NCBI GenBank assembly: GCA_903900335.1
Contig: CAIUMP010000041.1
Location: forward strand, 62,001-126,000
From: an uncultured Ignavibacteriota bacterium
GTDB taxonomy: Bacteria > Bacteroidota > Ignavibacteria > Palsa-1295
Length of the DNA: 64,000 nt
Direction: 5' to 3'
Shown: positions 38,524-46,199 of the stretch, piece by piece
Layout of the letters: every line of letters starts with the position of its first letter
Position numbering within the stretch: position 1 is the stretch's first letter
Made by a program: the position numbers and the translations under genes
Notes under the pieces: generated by a model
Databases searched by the model: none
What the model saw: the letters and a program-made list of their open reading frames with translations, nothing else
Told to the model about the DNA's origin: nothing

Positions 38524-38538
38524 TGGCACGGAGCTTGC
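38524..38538 (+). promoter_or_regulatory. Sigma-54 promoter (-24/-12)
   Basis: TGGCACG-GAGC-TTGC matches the sigma-54 consensus TGGCACG-N4-TTGC, with the GG and GC doublets exactly 12 bp apart. It lies in the intergenic region after guaA, on the strand of the lipoprotein/LysM genes. The expected start of transcription is near 38550, leaving a leader of about 200 nt. Activation would need an AAA+ enhancer-binding protein, which is not in this window. Confidence 0.65.
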
Positions 38539-38745
38539 GGTAAAATCGGCTAAAGGTGAAAACCGTTGTCATTAAGCGAGCACGGATTCCACGTGCCGGG
38601 CAGAAAAATTAGCGATATTTGCAATGCATGGTTGCGTTCTCATGGCCAGAAATGGCCGGAACGTTCATGCAAACGCAGTGCAATGAGCGCCAAAAGTGGC
38701 CATTCACAGCCGAAAACGCGTTTTTTTATTTAAACCGAGAGCATT

Positions 38746-39117
38746 ATGCTACGAAACAAATCGATGCGCTCATATGCCGCAATTGCAGCAGTCGCCCTGG
38801 GGCTTGCCCCCATGATCGCGAGTTGCTCAAATAAAGCGACGGAAGAGCAGATGAAAACGCTCCATGAATTGGACCGTCAGCGTGACGGCCTGAGAATGGA
38901 CTTATCTCACGCACAGGACAATCTCCGTGACGCACAGGGCAAGCTTGCCAATGCCGATCGCGATCTCGCGGATTGTCAGGCCGATACCCGCGGCGCGCAG
39001 GAAGGCCTTGCCAAGTGGCCACATGTTTGGCCGGATGAGAATGAGTGGAACCCACCACCGCCACCTCCTCCGCCTGTCGAACCGATCAAGCCAGGTAAAA
39101 AGTCGAAGAAACACTAA
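38746..39117 (+). CDS. Coiled-coil lipoprotein with polyproline tail
   Basis: 123 residues: signal peptide with lipobox (MIASC, Cys27), then a predicted coiled coil of about 45 residues (EEQMKTLHELDRQRDGLRMD...LANADRDLADCQAD), then a Trp-containing linker and eight prolines before a Lys-rich end (KPGKKSKKH). Shape and composition suggest a periplasmic spacer or peptidoglycan-contacting lipoprotein. ATG 38746 or ATG 38764 could be the start. It is followed 12 bp later by a LysM protein, and a sigma-54 promoter lies upstream. Confidence 0.75.
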   Translation: MLRNKSMRSYAAIAAVALGLAPMIASCSNKATEEQMKTLHELDRQRDGLRMDLSHAQDNLRDAQGKLANADRDLADCQADTRGAQEGLAKWPHVWPDENEWNPPPPPPPPVEPIKPGKKSKKH

Positions 39118-39129
39118 CATAGGAGCACA

Positions 39130-39858
39130 ATGAATATGAAAAGAACATTACTCATCGCTTGTGCTTCTCTCCTGATCGCTGGTGGCGCACGCGCCCAGTA
39201 TCCGGAAGAATTCACGAAGGATCAAGCTGACTCAACGATCAAATTCCGCACGACGGAAATTTCTGGCTTGAAGTCCGATCTTGCCAAGACCACCGCAGAT
39301 GCTGCAAAGGCCGCGGCTGATGTGCAGCAGCGCATGTCCGACAACACGAAGTGCCGCGAGTCACTTTATGCCATGCTCGGATCTGACCGCAATGGTTTCA
39401 ATGCCTATCGCGAGCAGCTTGCGCGTGATGAGCAGGAGCTTGCAGCAATGCGTACGATGTCTCCGGCTCAGCTCGGTCAGGCGAAGGATCGCATGGACGC
39501 ACTTGAGGCTCACATTCGTGCCTTACGTGATAATAAGCTCTCGCTTATTCCGGATCACATGCGTCGTGTAGAATCTCTCTCTTCCGGTTTCATGCAAATG
39601 AAACACTCTGCTGTTGTTGTACCGGTCAATATGACATACACTGTCGGCACATGGAAGAAGGATCGCGATTGTCTCTGGAATATCGCCAAGAAACCAGAGA
39701 TCTACAACGATCCATTCGCATGGCCGAAGATCTGGCATGCGAATAAGGATCTCATCCACAATCCGGATCGTATCCAGCCAGGTTGGCAGCTTACGGTTGT
39801 CAAGTCCCCGATCACACCGGAGGATAAGGACCTTACCGGATACCGTCATCGTCATTGA
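39130..39858 (+). CDS. Exported protein with coiled coil and C-terminal LysM-like domain
   Basis: 242 residues with signal peptide (cleavage at ARAQYP), a long Ala/Lys/Asp-rich coiled coil (about 35-150) and a C-terminal LysM-like domain ([19 protein letters not shown]...[14 protein letters not shown]...[10 protein letters not shown]). The pattern Y-x-V...D-x-L-W-x-I-A...W-x-x-I-W-x-x-N...P-x-x-I-x-P-G fits LysM, which binds peptidoglycan. It forms a two-gene unit with the coiled-coil lipoprotein and ends at a strong terminator; the pair probably links envelope layers. Confidence 0.8.
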   Translation: MNMKRTLLIACASLLIAGGARAQYPEEFTKDQADSTIKFRTTEISGLKSDLAKTTADAAKAAADVQQRMSDNTKCRESLYAMLGSDRNGFNAYREQLARDEQELAAMRTMSPAQLGQAKDRMDALEAHIRALRDNKLSLIPDHMRRVESLSSGFMQMKHSAVVVPVNMTYTVGTWKKDRDCLWNIAKKPEIYNDPFAWPKIWHANKDLIHNPDRIQPGWQLTVVKSPITPEDKDLTGYRHRH

Positions 39859-39888
39859 TGACAGAAAAGTATTCGCTTCAGGGCATTC

Positions 39889-39925
39889 AAATCGTCCTCC
39901 TTGCTGTTGGCAAGGAGGACGATTT
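39889..39925 (+). terminator. Strong terminator after the lipoprotein/LysM operon
   Basis: A 16-bp perfect stem: AAAT plus CGTCCTCCTTGC (39889-39904), loop TGTTG, then GCAAGGAGGACG plus ATTT (39910-39925). The trailing T-run is short (ATTTCGTTT), so it may work in both directions or serve as a 3' stabiliser. Confidence 0.75.
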
Positions 39926-39975
39926 CGTTTGAGAATAATTCACCACTTGGTTTCTACGGTCTTACCACGCACTGA

Positions 39976-40974
39976 ATGGAAGTAATCGAGCGCAAGATCC
40001 GACTTTCGCCAACCGATCCCGCGAGTGTTTTGGGAGTTGGCGATCAATTCCTCCGACTGATCGAACAGAAGTTTGACGCATCCATCGTTGCGCGGGGAGA
40101 TACTGTCATCGTTCATGGCGACCCGACCGAAGTGGCGCAGATCGAGCGGGTGTTCAAAGAGCTTAACTTCATACTCGGTAAATCCGGACGACTGACGCTT
40201 CGCGATGTCACAACGGTCCTCGATCTCATCGAGACGGGACCAACAGGCAGCGTGGGCGCGGAAGACCTTGAGTCTGTCATCTTATTCGCACATCACGATG
40301 CGATCCGGGCGAAGACTCCAACGCAGAGAGAGTACTACCAGGCAGTCAAGAAGAATGACATCGTCTTCGCGATTGGACCAGCAGGGACTGGAAAGACATA
40401 CCTTGCTGTCGCTATGGCCGTGTCGGCGCTGAAGAATCGCGAGGTCAATAAGATCGTGCTCGCGCGGCCTGCTGTTGAAGCAGGGGAGAGCCTCGGGTTC
40501 TTGCCCGGCGATCTAGCACAAAAAGTCGACCCGTATTTGCGTCCACTCTACGATGCGTTGCAAGAGATGCTGACGGGTGAGAAGACGAAGACTTACATCG
40601 AACGCGGTACCATCGAAGTGGTGCCACTCGCCTATATGAGGGGTCGCACAATCAATAATGCATTTGTTATTCTGGACGAGGCACAGAATGCCACGCCGAT
40701 GCAGATGAAGATGTTCCTCACCAGACTGGGGGCGGGTTCGAAGGCGATCATAACCGGTGACCAGACGCAGATCGACTTGCCGTCGCGGCAACAATCAGGA
40801 CTGATCCAGATCCAGGATGTTCTTGGGGAAGTACAGGGAATCAGGTTCGTTTACTTCAATAAGGGTGACGTTGTTCGGCATAAGCTGGTGAAGGACATCA
40901 TCGAGGCATACGAGAAATTTCACGAGACGCCTGGCCATGATAGTCCCAATGAAAGAGCCACGGAGCACCGGTAA
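39976..40974 (+). CDS. PhoH-like ATPase
   Basis: 332 residues. Walker A GPAGTGKT (134-141), PRPAVEAGE-like LARPAVEAGESLGFLPGD, Walker B VILDEAQN and ITGDQTQIDLP are the PhoH set. An N-terminal KH-like extension (about 1-75) precedes it. PhoH-like proteins (YbeZ type) are linked to ribosome assembly and RNA metabolism. It is the first gene of a tight series: cdaA follows after 12 bp, then pcm and miaA. Confidence 0.9.
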   Translation: MEVIERKIRLSPTDPASVLGVGDQFLRLIEQKFDASIVARGDTVIVHGDPTEVAQIERVFKELNFILGKSGRLTLRDVTTVLDLIETGPTGSVGAEDLESVILFAHHDAIRAKTPTQREYYQAVKKNDIVFAIGPAGTGKTYLAVAMAVSALKNREVNKIVLARPAVEAGESLGFLPGDLAQKVDPYLRPLYDALQEMLTGEKTKTYIERGTIEVVPLAYMRGRTINNAFVILDEAQNATPMQMKMFLTRLGAGSKAIITGDQTQIDLPSRQQSGLIQIQDVLGEVQGIRFVYFNKGDVVRHKLVKDIIEAYEKFHETPGHDSPNERATEHR

Positions 40975-40986
40975 TCCTTCGACCTG

Positions 40987-41835
40987 ATGGAGATCTTCCA
41001 CATTGGCTTCCTGAACATAACATGGATGGACATCCTGGATGTCGTCCTGGTTGCGTTCCTATTTTACAGGCTCTACGTGGCGATGCGTGGGACAATTGCA
41101 GCGCAGATATTTCTGGGGCTTCTGCTGGTGATCGCAGGGTCGCTTGTTGCCCGCGCAGCGGACATGAAGGCATTGTCCTGGTTGCTGAAGACGCTCACAG
41201 ATATTTGGGTCATTGCCCTTATTGTTCTTTTTCAGCCCGAATTACGCAGGTTACTGCTCTTCCTCGGACGCAACCCGGTGGTAAAGCTGTTCATTCGATT
41301 CGATGTTGGAGAATATGCTGACCTGATCGTGGGTGCGCTCGAAGATCTGAAGCAAAAAGGAGAGGGCGCACTCATCGTAATTATTCGAACGACAGACATT
41401 AAGCTGTTTGTCGATACTGGTATGCCGATCCGGGCGCTGATCTCGAAAGAGTTGCTGGTCTCCATATTCAACCGAAAAAGCCCTCTGCATGATGGCGCGG
41501 TGGTGATCAAAGATCGCTATATAGAGGCGGCACGCTGCACGCTGCCACTCACCGCTGTGGAAAAGATCGGAACACGAATGCTGGGTACGCGCCACCGCGC
41601 TGCGCTTGGAATTTCGGAGCAGGCTGATGTGGTTGCGCTCGTCTTGAGTGAGGAAACTGGAGAGTTGGCCGTAGCCCAAGCAGGCCGGTTGAGAACGAAC
41701 CTGAGTCCCGAGGAAATGAGGGCGATCCTTGCGGGTTCGATCACAAGCGCTTCCTCTGCATCGAAACCATCCAAGCAGATGGCGCTTGAGGCAAGAGATT
41801 ACGCCATGGAGTCGAGGGAAGCGTTTGATCGCTGA
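40987..41835 (+). CDS. cdaA: Diadenylate cyclase (c-di-AMP synthase), CdaA type
   Basis: 282 residues. Three N-terminal membrane segments (about 15-90) anchor a DAC domain with the catalytic motifs DGA (169-171) and RHR (202-204), plus LHDGAVVI and GTRHRAALGIS. It converts two ATP to cyclic di-AMP, which controls osmolyte transport and wall homeostasis. A short Ser/Ala-rich tail ends the protein. Located between phoH and pcm, with folate genes 2 kb downstream; in other phyla cdaA is often near cell-wall or folate genes. Confidence 0.95.
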   Translation: MEIFHIGFLNITWMDILDVVLVAFLFYRLYVAMRGTIAAQIFLGLLLVIAGSLVARAADMKALSWLLKTLTDIWVIALIVLFQPELRRLLLFLGRNPVVKLFIRFDVGEYADLIVGALEDLKQKGEGALIVIIRTTDIKLFVDTGMPIRALISKELLVSIFNRKSPLHDGAVVIKDRYIEAARCTLPLTAVEKIGTRMLGTRHRAALGISEQADVVALVLSEETGELAVAQAGRLRTNLSPEEMRAILAGSITSASSASKPSKQMALEARDYAMESREAFDR

Positions 41836-41859
41836 TTTACCAAAACGAAAAGGGTCAAG

Positions 41860-42525
41860 ATGTTGATGACAGAGCGCTCACGCGCAGGGGGATTACTTGG
41901 GGAGGGCCGTGGCAGATTGGTCGAGGAGCTTCGGGCACGGGGCATTCACGACGAGGTTGTTCTGAAAGCGATAGCTACGGTACCTCGTGAAAAATTTTTA
42001 GACAGGACGTTCAGCTCGCGAGCCTACGAAGATAGTGCTCTACCGATCGGGGAGGGCCAAACCATCTCGCAGCCATTTACGGTGGCCTTCCAGACCCAGG
42101 TCTTAGGCCTGAAGCCTGGAGAAAAAGTGCTGGAGATAGGTACGGGGTCCGGTTATCAGACCGCTGTGCTAGCAGCACTTGGCGTGAGAGTGTTCACGAT
42201 CGAGCGGCATATTCCGCTGCTTGAATCGGCTAGAAAGCGATTAGAAGCGTTAGGGCATCATCGAGTGATCTCTCGCGGAGGCGATGGAACTCGCGGCTGG
42301 CCCGAGTATGCACCGTTTGACGCGATTCTTGTGACAGCTGGAGCACCAGATGTACCAGAATCGCTGACGAAACAGTTAAGCTCTGAGGGCGGGCGCATGG
42401 TGATCCCTGTTGGAGGAAAGGACAAGCAGAAGATGTACCTCATTCGAAAGAATGGGGAGAATCTTTCCGGAGAAGAGCTTTCGGATTTTTCATTCGTGCC
42501 GCTGATCGGCAAAGAGGGGTGGTGA
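41860..42525 (+). CDS. pcm: Protein-L-isoaspartate O-methyltransferase
   Basis: 221 residues with the PCMT signature: VPREKFLDRTF, the AdoMet motif VLEIGTGSGYQTAVLA, GDGTRGWPEYAPFDAILVTAGAP and RMVIPVGG. It methylates isoaspartyl residues to start their repair. The start is ATG 41860 or ATG 41866. Its 3' end overlaps the GTG start of miaA by a few bases. Confidence 0.95.
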   Translation: MLMTERSRAGGLLGEGRGRLVEELRARGIHDEVVLKAIATVPREKFLDRTFSSRAYEDSALPIGEGQTISQPFTVAFQTQVLGLKPGEKVLEIGTGSGYQTAVLAALGVRVFTIERHIPLLESARKRLEALGHHRVISRGGDGTRGWPEYAPFDAILVTAGAPDVPESLTKQLSSEGGRMVIPVGGKDKQKMYLIRKNGENLSGEELSDFSFVPLIGKEGW

Positions 42526-43442
42526 TCTCAATTGCGAATTACGATTTTCAACCTGCGAAAGTGGTAAGTGAGCATGATGAAGTGCTTGTGGTAACTGGAC
42601 CGACGTGCTCCGGCAAGACTGATTATGCTCTGGAGTTGTGCGAGAAGGATTCCTCCATCGAGATCGTGAATGGGGATTCCGCGCTCATTTATCGCGGGTT
42701 CGATATTGGCACGGCGAAGCCATTGAAGCAAATTCTCGGTAGAACACCACACCATCTGATTGACATTCTCGATCCCAGCGAGTTTTTCAGCGCAGGAGAG
42801 TATAGTCGATTGGCAAGAGAAGTTATTCGCACAATACGGAACCGGGGGAAGCGGCCGGTGGTGGTTGGTGGTACCGCATTCTATCTCGACGCACTATTCA
42901 GCGGCATAATGCAAGTTGATATTGACCCAGATGAAATGGAGACCGCAAAGATGCGCATCAAGGAGGAGATCGCGGTTGAAGGATTCGATGAGATGCATGA
43001 GCGACTCCGCGAGATTGACCCGATACTCTATGCCCAGATCCAGCGCGAGAGAAATCCTCTGAGGCTTATGCGCGCATGGGAGCACTATTATGCGACGGGG
43101 CAGTCGCTAGGGGAGGCCCGTCAGACGAAGAAAGATGCGTTTGAATTGTCCCCCGTCTTTCACGTCTTCGATATCCCTCGCCAAGAATTGTGGAAGCGTA
43201 TCGAAGCGCGGGTGGATTCCATGCTTAAACAAGGCTGGCTCGCAGAAGCCGAACGGCTCGAGGCCAGCGGAGTTACTCGCGAGATGCCAGCAATGGGTGC
43301 CATCGGTTATCGGGAGATGTTCGACGTGCTTGATGGGGTGCTTTCTTTGGAGGATGCCCGAAACCGGATTATTATTCGGACCCGGCAATATGCGAAGCGC
43401 CAAGTCACATGGATGAAAAAGTACCAAGTTACGTCAACCTAA
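42519..43442 (+). CDS. miaA: tRNA dimethylallyltransferase
   Basis: 307 residues. P-loop GPTCSGKT (27-34), NGDSALIYRGFDIGTAKP, GGTAFYLDALFSG and GAIGYREM...RTRQYAKRQVTW are typical of MiaA. It adds the isopentenyl group to A37 of UNN-reading tRNAs. GTG start (42519 or 42522) overlapping the end of pcm. The N-terminus has about 20 residues before the first strand, slightly long. Confidence 0.96.
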   Translation: MVISIANYDFQPAKVVSEHDEVLVVTGPTCSGKTDYALELCEKDSSIEIVNGDSALIYRGFDIGTAKPLKQILGRTPHHLIDILDPSEFFSAGEYSRLAREVIRTIRNRGKRPVVVGGTAFYLDALFSGIMQVDIDPDEMETAKMRIKEEIAVEGFDEMHERLREIDPILYAQIQRERNPLRLMRAWEHYYATGQSLGEARQTKKDAFELSPVFHVFDIPRQELWKRIEARVDSMLKQGWLAEAERLEASGVTREMPAMGAIGYREMFDVLDGVLSLEDARNRIIIRTRQYAKRQVTWMKKYQVTST

Positions 43443-43584
43443 GGGTTGAATGCCGACTCGAACAGACCGAGCCACGGACTTTTGATTCCGAATGTTCCTC
43501 GGTGAACTCCTCTTGGCAAGGGATAGATGCTGGCGGCGGTTCGTTTCCATGTATCATTCATAAATCATTCTACCTTATTGCTGC

Positions 43585-43938
43585 ATGTGGATCCGGTTAA
43601 AGAATATTCAGGTCTATGCCTATCATGGCGCCCACGCACACGAGCAGGAGCACGGCGGTCGGTTTGAAATTGATGTCGAGGTTCGTGCAGAGCTTTCGGT
43701 AGCGGCGAAATCCGATGACCTGAACGACACGATCGATTATGTGAAGCTTCAACAGGTGATCGTGCATCTCAGTACGGCTAAACGCTACCGGTTATTGGAA
43801 TCGCTATCGAATGAGATTGCGATGACCGTACTTGACCAATTCCCTGCCGAAGAGGTCGTTGTGCGCGTTCGTAAACCGGGTGCCGCAATGGGAGCCGTAC
43901 TGGATACGGTGGAAGTTGAGTGCAGAAGAGAGAAGTAG
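43585..43938 (+). CDS. folB: Dihydroneopterin aldolase
   Basis: 117 residues matching FolB: N-terminal IRLKNIQVYAYHGAHAHEQ, YVKLQQVIVHL, RLLESLSNEIA and VRVRKPGAAM with the catalytic Lys97. It makes 6-hydroxymethyl-dihydropterin. ATG 43585. folK follows after 10 bp, so consecutive folate steps are encoded together. Confidence 0.93.
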   Translation: MWIRLKNIQVYAYHGAHAHEQEHGGRFEIDVEVRAELSVAAKSDDLNDTIDYVKLQQVIVHLSTAKRYRLLESLSNEIAMTVLDQFPAEEVVVRVRKPGAAMGAVLDTVEVECRREK

Positions 43939-43948
43939 CAGGGTTAGG

Positions 43949-44437
43949 ATGAACAGAGTCTTTGTCGCACTGGGATCGAATCTTGAGCCAAGAGCTGAAT
44001 ACCTCCGCTCTGCGGTTCGGCTGCTTCGAACGATCGGCGAGGTTGTTCGGGTTAGCGCCGTCTATGAGACTGCTCCGGTTGGGGAGGTCGCTCAACCAGA
44101 TTATCTGAATGCTGTCGTTGAGATTGCCACGTTGCTGGAGCCGATGGAGTTGCTATCCACACTCAAGGAATTCGAAGTCTCGCTAGGCAGAAAGGAGCGG
44201 CCTCGCTGGCATGAGCGGGAAGTCGATTTCGATATTGTCTTCTACGACCATATCGTTCTTGTCAGTCCAGAACTAACCATTCCCCATCCAGAACTTCATC
44301 GTCGCGCCTTCGTTCTCGCGCCGATGGCAGATTTAGATGCTAAATTTGTACACCCGTTGCTGCACGAGACTGTGGAAGAGCTCCTGACAGCAACCGACGC
44401 CACTGGATTGCGACAATCTTCTATAGAACTCTGTTAA
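43949..44437 (+). CDS. folK: 2-amino-4-hydroxy-6-hydroxymethyldihydropteridine pyrophosphokinase
   Basis: 162 residues: ALGSNLEPRAEYLRSAV, ETAPVGEVAQPDYLNAV, the HPPK signature RKERPRWHEREVDFDIVFY and IPHPELHRRAFVLAPM. It pyrophosphorylates the FolB product before condensation with p-aminobenzoate. ATG 43949 is the family start; the frame is open to 43832 inside folB. Four bases separate it from the kinase gene. Confidence 0.95.
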   Translation: MNRVFVALGSNLEPRAEYLRSAVRLLRTIGEVVRVSAVYETAPVGEVAQPDYLNAVVEIATLLEPMELLSTLKEFEVSLGRKERPRWHEREVDFDIVFYDHIVLVSPELTIPHPELHRRAFVLAPMADLDAKFVHPLLHETVEELLTATDATGLRQSSIELC

Positions 44438-44440
44438 GAC

Positions 44441-45148
44441 GTGCCACAAACGAGCAAGTATTCTGCACCCCTGCGAGAAGAGGAACCGCGGTACATCGCG
44501 GTCGAAGGCCCTATCGGTGCTGGCAAGACCACGGTTGCGGAGTTACTCTCTCTTCGCATGCGCTCCCAGCTAGTGCTCGAACGTTATGAGGAGAATCCCT
44601 TCTTAGCAGAGTTCTATACCGATCGGCGTCGGCTCGCATTTCAGACTCAGATATTCTTCCTCTTATCACGCTATCGGCAGCAGCAGGAGCTCTTCCAGAC
44701 GGATCTCTTCTATACGAGCCTAGTAAGCGATTATATTTTCGCGAAGGATCGCATCTTTGCCTCGATCAACCTTTCTGATGAGGAGCTAAAGCTCTACGAT
44801 CAGATCGAGCACGCTCTTGGAAAGACGATTCCGACCCCAGATGTCGTGATCTATCTCCAGTCAAACGTTAAGACGCTACAGGAGAACATTCGGAAGCGTG
44901 GGCGGCCATTTGAAAAGCAGATCAGTGCAGACTATCTTTGGTCAGTAGTCCAGGCATACAATGAGTTCTTTTATCATTACCGGGAAACTCGTCTGATCGT
45001 GGTGGATATCAACCGTATGGATTTCGTCGCGCATCCTGAGCAGATCGATACAATACTCGCTGCTATTCGGCGCTTTCCTCATCCACCGGTAGAGTATATT
45101 TCACTAATGGAAGCACCCGAACCGCCACTGCAGTCATTGTTTTCTTAG
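44441..45148 (+). CDS. Deoxynucleoside kinase
   Basis: 235 residues of the dNK/dGK-dAK family: P-loop VEGPIGAGKTT, ERYEENPFLAEFY, the Arg-rich lid (ENIRKRGRPFEKQI) and the YNEFFYHY segment. It phosphorylates deoxynucleosides, probably deoxyadenosine or deoxyguanosine, for dNTP salvage. GTG start 3 bp after folK, so it is probably in the fol operon. It is convergent with the methyltransferase gene, with only 3 bp between the stops. Confidence 0.92.
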   Translation: MPQTSKYSAPLREEEPRYIAVEGPIGAGKTTVAELLSLRMRSQLVLERYEENPFLAEFYTDRRRLAFQTQIFFLLSRYRQQQELFQTDLFYTSLVSDYIFAKDRIFASINLSDEELKLYDQIEHALGKTIPTPDVVIYLQSNVKTLQENIRKRGRPFEKQISADYLWSVVQAYNEFFYHYRETRLIVVDINRMDFVAHPEQIDTILAAIRRFPHPPVEYISLMEAPEPPLQSLFS

Positions 45149-45151
45149 CGT

Positions 45152-45895
45152 TTATTTCCGAACGATGTGCAGTCGCTCCCTTTTCACAAAAGTGAATTCT
45201 GCGGAACGGGTTGAAAAGTACTCATCAACGGCTCGGCGGCATCCCGACCAGCTATCATAGTCGTCAATGACCAAGACCCCGCCCTGGACAAGGCGGGGAG
45301 CGATTCTCATGAGGCAAGTCATTACGGAATGATACCAATCGCCGTCGATGTGAGCAACGGCGACTTCGAAATTCTCTAACTCAATGGTATCTTCAAAGAG
45401 GCCCTTGATCATTTTGATATTCAGGTCATTTGGATCAAGTCCATGCCGGAGGAAATTCTGAATCACGGTTTCATAAAGATTGGGATCATATCCATAGTAA
45501 GGATTTCCTCCAATCCCACTTGAGGCGCCAGAATGAATCACCTTATACCGCTCGTGAACATCGGTGTCGTCGCGATCTGACGGAGGGGGAATCATACCGA
45601 ACACGTCGTAGATGAAGAAGGGGCGCCATTGCGCTTTGGCGCTGGCGAGCACAATGGCTGACCCCCCAAGCGCGCATCCTGCTTCGATCACGATTCCCGG
45701 GGTTCCCCGACGTTCGATCTCGGAGATCAACAGGTGTAAATCATTGAGCGCTCCAGCGCTCAGGTAGGTAAGGTGGTCATTTTGGACGGCTCTGACTATT
45801 GCGGGAAATGTGGGCGAAATCATACAGGAATTTGAAGAACCAATACGTGGGGGCAGGCGAATTGGGTAGCACTTAACGTGATGAGTGGAACACAT
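45152..45895 (-). CDS. TylF/MycF-type AdoMet-dependent O-methyltransferase
   Basis: Up to 247 residues. The core is SAM motif VIEAGCALGGSAIVLA, followed by HIDGDWYHSVMTCL and the metal-binding-like QGGVLVIDDYDSW. These match macrocin-O-methyltransferase-like enzymes that act on sugars. No sugar biosynthesis cluster is nearby, so the acceptor is unknown. The start is either ATG 45895 or ATG 45823; the extra 24 residues (Cys/His-rich) are not part of the usual domain. A GC-rich 7-bp inverted repeat (45277-45298) lies in the coding sequence. Confidence 0.85.
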   Translation of the reverse strand: MCSTHHVKCYPIRLPPRIGSSNSCMISPTFPAIVRAVQNDHLTYLSAGALNDLHLLISEIERRGTPGIVIEAGCALGGSAIVLASAKAQWRPFFIYDVFGMIPPPSDRDDTDVHERYKVIHSGASSGIGGNPYYGYDPNLYETVIQNFLRHGLDPNDLNIKMIKGLFEDTIELENFEVAVAHIDGDWYHSVMTCLMRIAPRLVQGGVLVIDDYDSWSGCRRAVDEYFSTRSAEFTFVKRERLHIVRK

Positions 45896-45963
45896 GGAAT
45901 GGAAATCACAATTCCGAGCCGCCGAAGCGCAATTTCATTGCCCCCGACGGTGTTCCACGGCAC

Positions 45964-46170
45964 ATGGCTCGTTTAATCGAACTGCTCTTCTTCGCATTTA
46001 TTATCTATCTCACCTTTCGCCGCATTGCTGCGCCCTTTCGCCGCGGGTTCGCTGAACGCGAACGGGAGCGCAACCAAGAGCAGCGTTTCCGTCCGTGGAA
46101 ATCGGCCAAGAAAGAAGTGAGAATAGACCGCACAAATACGAAGGATGCTGAATTCAAAGATTTGAACTAG
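45964..46170 (+). CDS. Small single-pass membrane protein, DUF4834-like
   Basis: 68 residues: one N-terminal membrane segment (LIELLFFAFIIYLTF) followed by a strongly charged cytoplasmic tail (RERERNQEQRFRPWKSAKKE). The arrangement resembles the small DUF4834 proteins common in Bacteroidota, of unknown function. ATG 45964; divergent from the methyltransferase gene. The PorE-like gene follows 29 bp later. Confidence 0.6.
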   Translation: MARLIELLFFAFIIYLTFRRIAAPFRRGFAERERERNQEQRFRPWKSAKKEVRIDRTNTKDAEFKDLN

Positions 46171-46199
46171 GCTACTTCATAACTTTTTTCTACCATCCT

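Noticed and set aside
45277-45298. CCCCGCC / GGCGGGG inverted repeat in the methyltransferase gene, considered as a palindromic insertion
   Set aside because: The encoded residues (VQGG) fit the family motif, so the repeat can be explained by coding sequence alone.
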